Origin: Norana najaformis
Lineage: Eukaryota > Annelida > Clitellata > Crassiclitellata > Hormogastridae
Length of the DNA stretch: 64,000 nt
Direction of reading: 5' to 3'
Assembly (NCBI GenBank): GCA_964023275.1
Contig: OZ029915.1
Span: forward strand, 40,727,238 to 40,791,237
How positions within the stretch are numbered: position 1 is the stretch's first letter; each line of letters opens with the position of its first letter. A model generated the notes under the pieces. It worked only from the letters and a program-made list of their open reading frames with translations. It was not told where the DNA came from and did not search any database. The translations under genes and the position numbers were made by a program. This document shows positions 38,501-50,325 of the stretch, in pieces.

Positions 38501-39386
38501 GTTTATCTGTTGCTGTTGTGTTATGTGATGTTGTTTGTTGTATTTGTGGTATAGGTGCTCCAAACAATATGTCATTTAATGAAGTGAAGAACAGTCTTTG
38601 CAGCATTAAAGGTGTTCGAGAGGTTCACAATCTGCGTCTTTGGTCTCTCACTGTCAACAGAATTGCTCTGTCTGCACATCTTGCTTTAGGTATTTGATGC
38701 ATTTTTGCTTTTATTTCATTTCTTGTATTTGCTTAGTGTCACTGCCTCAGTCAGTGGCACTATGCTATTGGGTGTTTAACACTTGATGATCCCCAGCTAA
38801 CGACCATTCAGTGGAAGGTTTGAACCTGCACACTCTGCATTACAAGTTGGGTGTTCAACCCGTGTAGCGTTTGTAGGATTTTTAACTTTGAAAAGCTATC
38901 GAAGGCAGTTTGCATTCTGGTCAGAGTGTGGTTTCTGCCACATGTGTTGCATAACTGAATTATGAAGTACCTAGATTTTTTTGAAACATCTTACATGTTG
39001 ATCTGATCATTATTGTGATCGCCTTGTGCTTGATTGAATGATCTCATGTCTGACTCCATAGCACATTTAGCTCTGGAGTGCAGACGTTGGCTGGGGGAGG
39101 GAGAGTAATTCCAAGTGTGGACAAGTGTGGAAAAGGGAGGGAGGAGTCCAGAGCAGATCACTTTTTGTAGATGTTCTTTATGTTTGGCCCTTTGTAATAG
39201 TTAGATTGAGTTGAATTGAACTGAGTTGTTTTTGTTTCAGATAATACCGTTAACTCTCAGGAAATCCTGGCAGTCGCTAATCATTTGTTGCACGATCAAT
39301 TTGGTATTTATGAATGTACGATTCAAACAGAAGATTACATGGACGAGATGAATGACTGCATTCACTGTAGGGATCCGAAAGACTAG
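27917..39386 (+). CDS. SLC30A2: Zinc transporter, SLC30A2/3/4/8 (ZnT) clade, complete
   Basis: Proton-coupled zinc exporter of the cation diffusion facilitator family, moving Zn2+ from cytosol into vesicles or lysosome-like organelles. Nine exons in frame: 27917-28104, 29495-29553, 30672-30785, 31627-31773, 33528-33681, 36796-37171, 37747-37852, 38555-38689, 39241-39386; 474 aa. Visible features: E23-R-T-P-L-L28 acidic dileucine sorting signal; H85-C86-H87, the HCH motif of this clade; TM1 about 103-123; TM2 with H136 and D140 (DAAHLLTD); TM3 about 171-194; TM4 about 205-226; a histidine-rich loop ([11 protein letters not shown], 227-237, with more His to 259) extended to about residue 318; TM5 with H325 and D329 (HVVGD); TM6 about 354-371; a cytosolic metallochaperone-like domain; and C466-x-x-C469. 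The HD-HD site is the zinc-selective arrangement. The loop after the His cluster is long and acidic/Ser-rich, which makes the protein longer than human ZnT2 or ZnT8. Assignment within ZnT2/3/4/8 is not resolvable here, so the symbol is indicative. Start chosen by frame, length and the N-terminal signal. Confidence 0.95.
28248..28400 (+). mobile_element. Diverged SINE-like fragment (family A relative)
   Basis: Same variant as at 21366: aaagttaagcgcagggcacc, then agcttatacacgagcgctgt and gtcaagtccgtgggattggc. CpGs are kept although it lies in intron 1, so the CpG-depleted zone starts downstream of it. Confidence 0.55.
29145..29410 (+). mobile_element. LINE reverse-transcriptase C-terminal fragment
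   Basis: The plus strand reads [19 protein letters not shown], then [13 protein letters not shown] and, after a frame change, WCRWILGPG. This is the typical C-terminus of a non-LTR retrotransposon ORF2 (GHILRGxSLLRTxxEGRxEGKxxxGRPR). It ends in a (gaa)n-like tail at about 29392-29410. Frame breaks show it is inactive. It lies in intron 1 of the zinc transporter, sense orientation. Confidence 0.75.
32290..32645 (-). mobile_element. SINE-like family A copy, CpG-decayed, with internal repeat expansion
   Basis: Reverse copy in intron 4 of the zinc transporter: cttccactgaaaactgaata to gtgctgtagaaatcttgag. Ancestral CpGs are TpG or CpA (gagagcctg, gttcctgtgactt, gggtgctg). A (CCTG)n run of about 105 bp sits where other copies have gctgcc...ctgcctgac. 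Confidence 0.75.
32412..32519. repeat. (CCTG)n microsatellite inside a SINE copy
   Basis: About 26 near-perfect units, broken by catg once. Confidence 0.95.
35825..35856. repeat. 13-bp perfect inverted repeat
   Basis: Arms 35825-35837 and 35844-35856 (TGCACACGGCACT and its complement) with a 6-nt loop. It lies in a block at about 35690-36120 with repeat-like features (aggcgatgatgagtcgctgc) in intron 5 of the zinc transporter; probably part of an old interspersed element. Confidence 0.7.
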
Positions 39387-39460
39387 CTTCAGGTGGGCGT
39401 GCGTAGCTTTGTTGCTGTTCTTATTCAAATCAGGGACGTTTTGATCTTATGCTGATGTAA

Positions 39461-39466
39461 AATAAA
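39461..39466 (+). terminator. Polyadenylation signal AATAAA (proximal)
   Basis: 75 bp after the zinc transporter stop codon. It would give a short 3' UTR. A second AATAAA at 42744-42749 could serve a long 3' UTR of about 3.4 kb; the CpG-poor composition continues to about 44 kb, which is consistent with transcription that far. Confidence 0.55.
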
Positions 39467-39816
39467 GTTTGCACTTTTTGTTGCTCAAATATGACCAAAA
39501 GAAAACAGAGTGCTTCATTTATAGTAAGCATACCTGTAGCATCTCTTATATTTGCATCGTGATGCAATTATTATGTTTGATAATAATAATGCTAATAGCT
39601 CTTCACTATTACTATTTTAATACTAGTGGTAAGATTATTATTATTATTATTGTGATATTTCAATTTGATCACATAAGTTTTATAGCTTTCCTGCAGAAAT
39701 CATGATTGCGCTAGAATTAGTACCATTAATTATTTAATTAATTAGCGACTTCTGTGGTGCTGGTGTCTCATTTACAAGGTGCCAAAACCATGCAATGATC
39801 AGGTCAGTGTCCAACT

Positions 39817-39855
39817 GTTTTATCAGGTGATACCCACCATATCACCTGATAAAAC
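39817..39855. repeat. 16-bp perfect hairpin
   Basis: Arms 39817-39832 and 39840-39855 (GTTTTATCAGGTGATA and its exact complement) with a 7-nt loop, cccacca. It lies about 430 bp past the zinc transporter stop, within a possible long 3' UTR. Confidence 0.9.
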
Positions 39856-41680
39856 TGGTAATACAATCATAAAATCACTAATAACATAGTTCTCGCAATG
39901 TAAAATAGTTCATAAATAGGGTGTAATATTAAACAGTACAATTTGTTATATGTTAGGGCTATTAGTCAGCCGTATAAATAGAATAAATTAACTGATAAAA
40001 CATGACACATCTTACGCATATGTTGATTGTAATGCATCATCGAATGTGAACGTGTTCTATTTTGTCTGAAGACTTTAAAAATTAATTCTTTTACACTGAT
40101 GCCAGTATTTTATGAAGATCTTCAATGCCAGCACCATTCTGAGTTCTAAAGGCCTGGCCCCAGCAAAACATTTTGCGACTTGTGATTGATACCATGTCAG
40201 TAGTAGCAGCGGGGTTTTTTCCTGCTGTGTATCCTGTATCCTTTGGCCAGTTAGTTATAAATAGCTGATGAAACTAGCACTTCAATCTTATGAATGCATT
40301 TGTCTCATTGTGGTCATGTTTACTGCAAAATATTTAGAATGAGGCACATACTAATTTAGTAAATTGATAAATTAGTAATTAACCGGCCTTGTAAGTAAAT
40401 ACTACCTTTCCTAATGAAATGGTTCATCTAAGTTTATTTTCAACATCTTTCAACATTTAAAAATAATGAAGTTGTTATTGTTTTTCATTTTATCTGAAGT
40501 ACACAATTATGATATCTCAAGAACAAGACTGTCTTGCATACTGTAATAATTTTGGAGCAATATGTAATTTAAGATTTTGTCTAAAGAAATTGTTTTAAAA
40601 TGATGTCTGAACAGTATGATCTGAATAGGTTGTTAAAATGAGTTCCTTATTTTATTTGGTTTTTATCAAATCTTATTTTTTAGCTCATTCTCTATGCAAA
40701 AGACCCCAAATATCTCAGGTTAATGATTCTAAAAATCATATTTTGTAAGTAAACGTAGTGGCTTTAAGAGAAAGAAGCTGATTTGTAGAGAAGGTTTGCA
40801 GAATGTATGTATCTGAACATTTGTGTTGAACCTTTTAAGGAAGACAATTAAGTTTTGCATTATGCAATTCATTTACTATTTATTTTAGTCCATCACACCT
40901 TAATATTTGGAAATGCCTTGAACTTCTTTTCCTAATGCATTCAGTGCTTTAAATAGTTGGGCATAATGTAATGTGGAAAGGTATGAATGTTTACTTACAG
41001 AAAAGTGCATTATTTAAGCTACAGAGGAAAGGCTTCTAACAGAATATAGAAATATGGCACATAATTGAAATTTAAGTTTCACTATGTCGAAGGTGAACAT
41101 TTATCCTAAATACAAAACTGGCCATATCTTCTCAAAAAGTGTTGTTTTAGTAACATCTGGGTACATATACTGCTGAAGGAATAATGTTTGCATGTTGTTG
41201 CATACAGCAGAGACTGTGTAACAGTGGCATTAAACGTGGTAACTTTTTTTACTCTTCTGATGCCTGTTAAACTCATTTTCAGCCACGACTGTGCATGCTA
41301 AGTCAGTGTAAACTTGATTAGTGAGCTGTGTTAGTTTTCAAAGAGACTGAAAGACCTTTGATTGAACTGCAGGTTACGTGACTGAATTTATACATTCAAC
41401 TTTTGATCATCTTATCTTTCTGAATGGTGTTTTGGTGAGGTTATTTTCAGGGTTGGTGTGCTGACTAAACAGCAGTTGGCTAAGTTGAATTTAAACATCC
41501 AACTTCTGGACATCTTAGCTTTCTAAATGGTTTTTTTGGTAAGGTTATTTTCAGGGTTAGTGTGGCAAATAAAACATCGGTTGGCTAATTTACATAAAGC
41601 AAAGTCCGTATGTCTGCATTGTCTGATCTGTAGATCTTTCATACCCAGGCTTAGTATGACTTCCTGAGGCAGGTTGTCCT

Positions 41681-42428
41681 TGCTTCTGTTGCCTGTAAAC
41701 TTGATTGAAGCTGGTGTCCTTGCTTCTGTTGCATGTAAACTTGATTGAAGCTGGTGTCCTTGCTTCTGTTGCCTGTAAACTTGATTGAAGCTGGTGTCCT
41801 TGCTTCTGTTGCCTGTAAACTTGATTGAAGCTGGTGTCATTGCTTCTGTTGCCTGTAAACTTGATTGAAGCTGGTGTCATTGCTTCTGTTGCCTGTAAAC
41901 TTGATTGAAGCTGGTATCATTGCTTCTGTTGCCTGTAAACTTGATTGAAGCTGGTGTCATTGCTTCTGTTGCCTGTAAACTTGATTGAAGCTGGTATCAT
42001 TGCTTCTGTTGCCTGTAAACTTGATTGAAGCTGGTATCCTTGCTTCTGTTGCCTGTAAACTTGATTGAAGCTGGTGTCATTGCTTCTGTTGCCTGTAAAC
42101 TTGATTGAAGCTGGTATCATTGCTTCTGTTGCCTGTAAACTTGATTGAAGCTGGTGTCATTGCTTCTGTTGCCTGTAAACTTGATTGAAGCTGGTATCAT
42201 TGCTTCTGTTGCCTGTAAACTTGATTGAAGCTGGTGTCATTGCTTCTGTTGCCTGTAAACTTGATTGAAGCTGGTATCATTGCTTCTGTTGCCTGTAAAC
42301 TTGATTGAAGCTGGTATCCTTGCTTCTGTTGCCTGTAAACTTGATTGAAGCTGGTGTCATTGCTTCTGTTGCCTGTAAACTTGATTGAAGCTGGTTTCAT
42401 TGCTTCTGTTGCCTGTAAACTTGATTGC
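41681..42428. repeat. 40-bp minisatellite, about 18.7 copies
   Basis: The unit starts tgcttctgttgcctgtaaac and continues ttgattgaagctggtg plus tcat or tcct. Copies are near-identical; most variation is at the gtgtcat/gtatcat/gtatcct positions. The variant order repeats after seven units (280 bp), showing block duplication by unequal exchange or slippage. Because 40 leaves remainder 1 on division by 3 and no minus-strand frame of the unit has a stop, long minus-strand open frames appear; these are probably not genes. Confidence 0.95.
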
Positions 42429-42837
42429 CGCTTTTCAGTCTTTCCATTGAACTGATGTTCATAATGTTCATTGCTCAAGTTTTTGTGATATAATTTCTGT
42501 GGTAGAATTGTAATTATTATCACACAAGTGTATTAAGTAAGTTTTATGACTTTTCTTCGTGGCTTCTTTTGTGTTTCTTGGAATGATTTCAAATTACTGT
42601 AACTGTATTTGGAAATTATGTATATTTGTTCCTTTGCACAAAATATTGTTTGTATGAAATGTATTATTATGCGTATATAGTATGTTAAGAGATACTATTT
42701 TATGTGTTTTTAAATTGACCTCTTGGTCAGGTCGTGTGGTTTAAATAAAGTTGGATGTAGCGCACATAAAAACATTTTGATCTCAGAGAGACAACTTGAC
42801 ATTGCTAGTATTAATATTGTTGCTATCAATATTGTTA

Positions 42838-43003
42838 TAACAACAACAATAATAATAATAATAATTATTATTATTATTATTATACTTTTTAAGTAGTTAA
42901 AGTTTTATTATTTTTTATTATTATTATTATTATTAGTAGTAGTAGTAGTAGTAATTTTTTTATTCTGTTGTCAAACTTGTGATTATTATTATTATTATTA
43001 TTG
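42838..43003. repeat. (ATT/ATA/AGT)n tracts
   Basis: Several trinucleotide runs of aataat, attatt and agtagt. Confidence 0.9.
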
Positions 43004-44368
43004 GCTTTCTTACTATTGATTTTTTCAAATCAGGTTTTTATAGCCCACTGCTTATAGAAAGACATCAACTATGGGTATGAAGTTTTAAGCAACTTCATTT
43101 GGTTAGCTTTGGCATATGAAAGTGAGTAGCCAATCCTCTCCATCACCTTCTGATCCTTCTATCGACAGTGTACAGTTGCTGTGCTTTTTAATAGCCGAGT
43201 TGTTGAGAGGGCGCTAGAGGATCAAAACTGTCTTGGTGGGGTAGACAGCCCAGCGTGCTAACCACTTGATAATATGCCACCATAAATATTGAATCCCACC
43301 CAAAAGTATTATAACTGGTAAAGAATGAGTCTTTGTGTTATTAGCATAAGTACAAGTTGATTCACTTGGTGGCTCACTTATAGTTATTGCTTATTATTAT
43401 TGCTTTCCATTTATCATAATAATTACTATTATTATTTGCTGTAATTATAATTATTTTTACTATTGTGATTGTATTCTGACATTGCCACTATTTAATAAGA
43501 TGAGGAAGTTGGTATAAATAATTATTAAAGAGATATTGTGTTTGTATAATTTGGTTGAAATCTGTATATTTTATGTATTAGGACATAAAATTGTGTATAT
43601 CTATCATATGCTGCTTACTGGAAACTACTGTGTAACTTGAAATGCAACTTTTAAATGATCATTTATAATGATTCTAATGAATCGTGTAAAGCAAGAAGTT
43701 GACGATACTGCCGACTTCCAAAGCTTGCTGAGGTCATTATAAAATTTTAATCATGTGGATAGCACATTTTGTTGTTTATCATTCTCGGTTAACTGATGGG
43801 CATTTTTTAAAGCAACAACATGGTTGAGAATGGCACTGATTGTAACAGAGGACAAGCCACAGAAGTTTGAAGTGAAGTATTAGAGGGTGTAATAGAAACG
43901 TCTTTAGTTGAAGACGCAGTAGTGAATTGGTTGAATGCGTTATTTGCACTGTAAAGCAGTGTGCGGATTCATACGTATGTGCACTTCTTTTGGACAATGA
44001 GCACGTTTTAACGCAAACTTGCCTAACGCAATTCACTGATATCCATTCATTAGTTTGAGATCTTATTAAATATAAGAAACTAAATTGTCTTGTTCATCTT
44101 ATGTAGCTACCCTGACGGTCATGTTTATTGGGCCCACATTTGTACCACTTGTGGCAACTGGTAGTGCACTGTGGTGCTATGTAGTCCCAACGAATGTAGC
44201 TGTCGGAAGAACATTATGGTGAGCCTTTGATAGGATGGCGTAATACTGCTTGGCTCTGTGCATGTGTGTGATGTGGATCGGTTAGAGATGTCATTTCGAT
44301 AGGCTTTATATTTGGAAACCTGCTACTTGTAGGGCTTGGTACCAGTGTCAGATCCAGATATTCACACG

Positions 44369-44384
44369 GGGGGGGGGGGGGGGT
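44369..44384. repeat. Poly-G run
   Basis: About 16 G in a row, a likely site of assembly or sequencing length error. Shorter runs occur at 35103 (G) and 52596 (C). Confidence 0.85.
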
Positions 44385-45352
44385 AAGCCTTTTCAGGGTT
44401 ACAGTTTTCAATTTTCCAAGATGTTATGGAGTTTCCGAGATTTTCGTGGCTTTTAGGGTTTCCAGTTAACACGAGTTTTCTCCAGTTCCCAGGTTTATGT
44501 GGCCATTTTAGTAGCGTGCTTTTATCATGCTTGGGCAACCCTCGACTTTCAGCTTGCCTACTTGTTTAAAGGGCAAGGCTCACCAAATTGAGGAACTCAT
44601 TGGTGTGTGCCCCCACCCAAGTCAAATTGGGCATTGCCGGACTGGCCTCGTAGACCCACCTTTACGTGGGGCATAGAGTATGCGCGGCGTTGTCCAAGAC
44701 TTGCCCAGAAATGCCCCACCCCATCCGACGATCGCCCGTGGGCCACAGGTACCATTTGCCGGAAGTTCAAACTATTAGACAGAAGAAAAGCAGTCCTTTC
44801 AGACAACCCCTTGACACAGCCACTAGAGACTTAATTTTCTTACTTTCGACACATATAATAAGGGCATGTGGCCATTGCTTTTCCTCGCCCTCTGATCTAC
44901 ATATTGACGGTACGCACCGTTCAGACGATGTTTTGAGTTTACAGTCAAGTTCGCTAGAGGGCGATGTCTTCAACTGTCTTCGAGCCGAGGATGGGCTGCA
45001 CGACGGACAATTTTGTGCCATCGGCTTCTGTCCCTTGTCTTCAGCAATAACTGGTCGAACGATAATTCACGGCACGACTTGATGTTATAGATCCATGACA
45101 TTTTAGGTCTTCCTCGAGCTCGGGATCCACAAATTGTCTCTTGGATGATCTCTTTCTCTAAGTAGTCTCCCCTCTCCGTAGCACACGCCCGAAGTATGAC
45201 AGCTTCCTGTTTGTGAGTAATCCAAGCAGACTCATCTACTGCTGCCATCTCTAGTAGGACCCACTTAGTTGTCTTCTTAGCAGCCCACGGTACTCTAAGA
45301 ATCTGCCGCAGACACTTTATTTCAAATGCGTTGATTCTTGTCTGTTCATCGT

Positions 45353-45612
45353 GATCCCGAGATTTCTATAGCGCCCAATGAAAGCCACATCACGGGGACC
45401 AGCTTATTTACAGGCGCTCAGTCAAAACAAAGTCGATAGGCAAAAGTGTTCGATTCCAGGTCAAGATCCAAGAGTCAGGTAGAGAGACAGCGTGGCAGCT
45501 ACGGTGGGTGATGTTTGGGATTGGAGCGGAAAGAGAGATAAGAGGAAGAAGGGGTGTCAGGATAGGATCTGTGAAAGTCAAGTGTTTTCAGTTTTGAGTG
45601 AAAGGCCAATCC
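45353..45612 (+). mobile_element. SINE-like family A copy nested in the LINE
   Basis: Runs from cgtgatcccgagatttctat through ggcgctcagtcaaaac to the end of the purine-rich half. CpGs are mostly kept. It interrupts the LINE between the CESWTIKK and NAFEIKCLR motifs, so it is younger than the LINE. Confidence 0.85.
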
Positions 45613-46198
45613 AGGAATTGCAAGCGGGGGAACATATGTGAGTTTGTATGATAGGTCAGATAACTTTCTTTATTGTCCAACTCTCGCAGCTATACTGTGT
45701 CACTGGCCATACAAGAGATTTCAGAAGTCGTATCTTTGTTTGCAAGCAATATACTGTGACTTTTCCACAAATTCTTCAATGCTGCCCCTACACACTGTCC
45801 TTTTGCCAGTCTTGATCGAATTTCTTTACTGCATCCAGAATCTTCGGTTACAAGTGAGCCACGATATGGAAATGTGTCAACCTGCTCCAGCTGATTACCT
45901 TATACTCTGATGTTGCAGGTTGTACCATTTGTTACCATTCTCCTGGTTTGTCCACCTTAATCAACAGAGCCTTACTGCTGCTTGTCCGGTCAAGACAATC
46001 GGCTATCTCCTGCAGCTCTGCTGCCGAGGTTGTCCGTGGAACAATGTCTTCAGCATATCGCAGATTTGTAACTCTTATCCCTCCTATTTGAATTCCACCA
46101 TCATAACTTCCAGCGCTTACCTCATGACCATTTCTGTCAGGATGTTGAATAGGTATGGCGAGATGACACAGTCCTGTCGAACTCCTTTCTTGACACGG

Positions 46199-46275
46199 AA
46201 GGAAGGAAGGAAGGAAGGAAGAAAGGAAGGAAGGAAGAAAGGAAGGAAGGAAGGAAGGAAGGAAGAAGGAAGGAA
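46199..46275. repeat. (GGAA)n microsatellite in the LINE relic
   Basis: About 19 units. The sequence ctcctttcttgacacggaa occurs on both sides, so the expansion came with a duplication of its flank. Confidence 0.9.
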
Positions 46276-47852
46276 CTCCTTTCTTGACACGGAACCCTCG
46301 TGATAGTATAGAGGCCTCCCGCCTGCTCACAAGTGTGGGCAAGAGGGCGATAACAGACCAGAAGTCTTGAAATACCTTAGTGTCATAGCAGGGATTTGAA
46401 CGTTCGACCTTGTGGTTGACAGCCCAGTGCTTAACACTTTAGACTATTGCTTATCGAAAACAACAGGAGAGAAAAGGCAACATTTAATCTAGGCCCTACT
46501 ACACAAAGATCACCTGCATAACAATTTTCAGTAGTAAGGTAAGTTTATCGTAAAAATTTAATAATAGCCCTATCTGATTGGATAAGGACAGTTAATTGTA
46601 GGTCCGGGTTTCAGTCCTGCACTGTATTTATGCCCGCCTGATCTGTGCAGAGGTAATAATAGCAGGCATCATAATGATATGCCCAATAATGACGATGATG
46701 ACGACGACGATGACAATGATGATAGGGCTATATGACAAGGGCCCCGCATCGACACTTGTGAGATAAAAATGTCCAATGAGGGGCCCTTGCCAAAGCCATG
46801 GCTCCCGTGGGCTGTCTTTCTCTTTGGGTCGAGCCGCCAGACATCCAACCCTCAATGACTTAATCTGTTGAGTACTTAATTCTGGCAGGCTTCCTGGCAG
46901 GGAAAGAACCACCTGGACTCGGTAGAACTGCCGGTAAAAGGCTCGATGATCTAATCATTATTCCATGGCAGACAGACCGTTCTTTGATGTGGTATGCTAC
47001 GATAATAGACAACCTGGCCGCACCTTATCTTCCATCCACATCGACCTCAGCTGTGGAAACAGCCGAGTTGCAGAGGATAGAAAGTGCACAAATACAGCCT
47101 ACTTGCACTGAACTATCACTTCGTCATGTTGGCTTTTCAATTAATAGCAGTGGCCTACTTTTCATGACAGAGATGGGATCTTTCTCGTTTGACCGTTGAC
47201 ACGATAGGCACCAATAACTTTTCCCAGCGCATTACAATCCAACGCTCTAACCCCATTGCCTTCCGCCGGATCTTGTTGAGTTCTGGAAATTCTTGTTTTC
47301 TTTCCAGAAATATTTCCATTCCTGATGAATCATGCATAAAAACCTACCTCGGGGAGGCTTATGATAATAATGCAGAAAATGCTGTCCTTAATTTCTGTAA
47401 TCCTGAGGGATTATATGCACCTCGCACTAGACTGAAAACCAACTTGGTTTGGGTACAATAGGCCTATTTTAGTTTTAATAACGAAGTTGTGTTTACAGTT
47501 TGTAAACGTTTGCACGTTAGCTTTTCATAATATTTCGAGAAGCGAGTATAGATATTGGTCTATTGTTAAAGTTGTTAGCAACGGAATTGGCATCACTCAC
47601 GGTTACCCCATTAATATCAATACAATCTACAATTTTACGAAGATCACCTGCTTTGACGAGTGAGCGAACTCCACTCCATGTCATTCGAACATATGTTCGA
47701 ATTTCGCAAATTTGTCAGCATAATATTGGCGTTGAGCCGAAATTCTGATTTGTTTTAATTTGCTACGATATTTAATAAATTTTGATTTGTTTATGTCAGT
47801 GTGATCTTTTAAATATTTTGGATATAATTTAGACTGCTTCCAATAAGATTTC

Positions 47853-47915
47853 AACATCGTAATCGTAATCTCGAGATTTCTACAGAGCCCAACGAAAGCT
47901 AAGTCGCTTATTCAC
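47853..47915 (+). mobile_element. SINE-like family A fragment
   Basis: cgtaatcgtaatctcgagat, ttctacagagcccaacgaaa and gctaagtcgcttattcacag, then unrelated sequence. Confidence 0.7.
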
Positions 47916-48574
47916 AGCTAGTTATTCAACAGTGGAGATGTCATCCAAGGTTGGCGAGGCTGGTTGTGTTGAGGCTTCAAACGTGGGATAATAGGTAGAG
48001 CTTTATCATTGCTTCCTTATATTTATCGACAAACAATGTATAGGCCAGCGAAGGTTACAGTTATTATATGCTAAAAACAGAGGTCCAGTCTATCTCTTCC
48101 GATTATGGGTGGAACTGTGCAATTGATTCATCAGTAATGGAATGCAAGGGCTGAATATTTACAGGAAATGGATTTAGTTTACCCCGCCCAATAATAGGCA
48201 AGTGGTCAGAAATATCACTTATGACAATGCATGAATCAGAAAATATTGCCTGGATATTAGTAAATATATTATCAATTAAAGAGGCTGTGGTAGCAGTTAT
48301 CCTTGTAGGACGAAGTATGGAAGGGAGGAAATGGAAGGATGTAAGGATATTTTATAAAATTATGTGTTCCAAATCGCTGCTAAATAATTCCCAAAATTCA
48401 CAAAATCACTTGCTTTAAATTATTCATATAAATATTAGGCCTATGCCTCCAAGATTATATGAAATCAGTAGCGATCTTTCTCTTACTTTTACATAATTGA
48501 AACAATATAACAATTTTTCTTCCAGTAGTTCCTGAACTCAATCAAAAACATTGTTTGTACGAGTTGCTCTCTCT

Positions 48575-48625
48575 GTGCCTGTCTTCCTGCCTGTCTGTCT
48601 CCTTGTCTGCCTGTCTGTCTGATAT
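48575..48625. repeat. Short (CTGT/CTGC)n tract
   Basis: ctgtctgtct and cctgcctg units. Confidence 0.75.
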
Positions 48626-50187
48626 CTGGTTAAGTTATGAGTGCAGAGGTTCCCTTTGGAACATAGACCGGTTGTATCTTCCCACCAAGCAAAGTCAGCC
48701 CATGTATTGAGAGGATATGCGCTTCGACCAAAATAAAGAACATTACTGCATGTTTCTCATGCAGTCCGATAAACTGATATATTAGATGGAGAGAAATTGT
48801 AAGCCTACTGCGTTTTCGTGTCATCACCCTGCAGTCTGCAAGGTAAAAGTAGCCTAACAGTGTTGTTCGAGAATAAGCTGTTGCTTCACCAAATGATATT
48901 AACAGTTTACACTAATATTTATAATCAGCTTTGAACCATGCTTCAAAATTATGCAGATCTAAATTGCACATTATATTTGTAGGTCCATCTAACATGAAAT
49001 CTCATCGCCACTTGCTGTAAATGCTGAGCGTCGTTCTTGGTGCTAAAGTGCAACAAAATCACGATCTTCAAAATCACATTCTTCAGAATTAGCCTACTAA
49101 TGAATTTAATAAAACATCTCAATTTTTCTTGCTCAGATTTGTTCTAAACTCCCCAAAATCACATATTTAAATTTTAAAAATTTGTTCCTAAAATATATCA
49201 GCCTACATGTAGATGTCTAGTGTCTCGACACATACATAGACCTAATGCATACATTCGTATGTACATATATACAGGTACATACACACATACATAAACATAT
49301 GTTTATCTACATGTATGTATACATCAAAATCTCTTGCTCAAAAATTTTTCTGTTTGCTACAAATCTCCGCGATTTATTCTTACAGTTGACCTACAGCTCT
49401 TATTCTTCAGGTCTACGTATAAATCGATCAAAATGACTAGCTCTCGCCTCCTCATACTATCTTTTAAGATGAAACCACTTTGAAACCTTTAAGATGAAAC
49501 CACTGTTGCTCTAATTGCTCCTGAATTCGTAAAACTCACTATAGTATGCACTGCTGAGAAGGTTGTAGCGTTCATCAAGACAGCGATGACATGTTTATGA
49601 ATTGAACTCCCCTTCCATTAACTTTCTGGCTTGACATCCTTTTCTAAAGCCGTGCTTTATTTCACTGATGATGACTCAAGGCATCACATGGACTGACCAT
49701 ACCAGTCCCAATGTCAGCTAAGTCAAATGCAGCAAAAACGTAGCCCATATGAAGCCAATATTCTCCTATTTGTTTCGTGTTTTGTGCCACACGGGATCAT
49801 ATTTAGGACGCTGTTGTTGACGGGAGTCCCATTCCCAATTCCTGGTTATTTCGTTTCACCAACTGCGGCCCATAAGCCTCATGCACCTGCCACCTGCGGG
49901 AGGTCTGACTGGCCCAGTAAACGCCATCTCCCTGCTGGACCATGAGGATTAGTAAATGGCACAGAATCCTCACTTTCCTTCACCTCTTTATACTTCTGTA
50001 TAATCATTATGACCACGGTGAAGTGCAAAAAGAAATTACTCAAAACGTGTTCGCCGATGAAGCCCATTAGTCCCCTTAACCGTTGCTTCCTTTGGCAGTC
50101 CGCAGTTTACCCCACTTACCAACTTCATAACCCTGGCTCTGGCACCTAAAATTTCCTGTGGCCCTCCAGCCATTTCACTTTGGGCTG

Positions 50188-50325
50188 CAGACAGACAACC
50201 AGACAGACAGACAGCCAAACAGACAGACAGACAACCAGGCAGACAATCAGACAGACAGACAATCAGACAGACAGACAATCAGACAGACAAACAATCAGAC
50301 AGACAGCCAAACAGACAGACAGAGA
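50188..50325. repeat. (CAGA)n microsatellite
   Basis: cagacagacag units interrupted regularly by ccaaa, aatca and caacc. Confidence 0.9.

Larger units (their letters stand above)
44960..46345 (-). mobile_element. Degenerate LINE reverse transcriptase, split by a SINE
   Basis: Minus-strand fragments in RT order: RVKKGVPSFF...; IQIGGIRVTNLRYAEDIV (the YADD box, here YAED); ALLIKVDK; RLLKSL followed by QYSCESWTIKK; then, after the SINE at 45353-45612, NAFEIKCLRQILRVPWAAKK, EKEIIQETI, RGRPKMSWIYNIKS and DRSRWHKIVRRAAHPRLED. This is the standard C-terminal half of a non-LTR retrotransposon ORF2. The catalytic box mutation, stops and a (GGAA)n expansion with a duplicated flank show it is dead. Confidence 0.8.

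Noticed and set aside
41681..42428. Tandem arrays (40, 31, 22 and 17 bp) as CRISPR arrays
   Set aside because: Units are contiguous with no unique spacers, and the setting is an animal genome.
44590..44834. Overlapping 69- and 75-codon frames in a GC-rich block
   Set aside because: Both strands are open over the same bases, with no domain, splice site or start support; it is probably an interspersed repeat.
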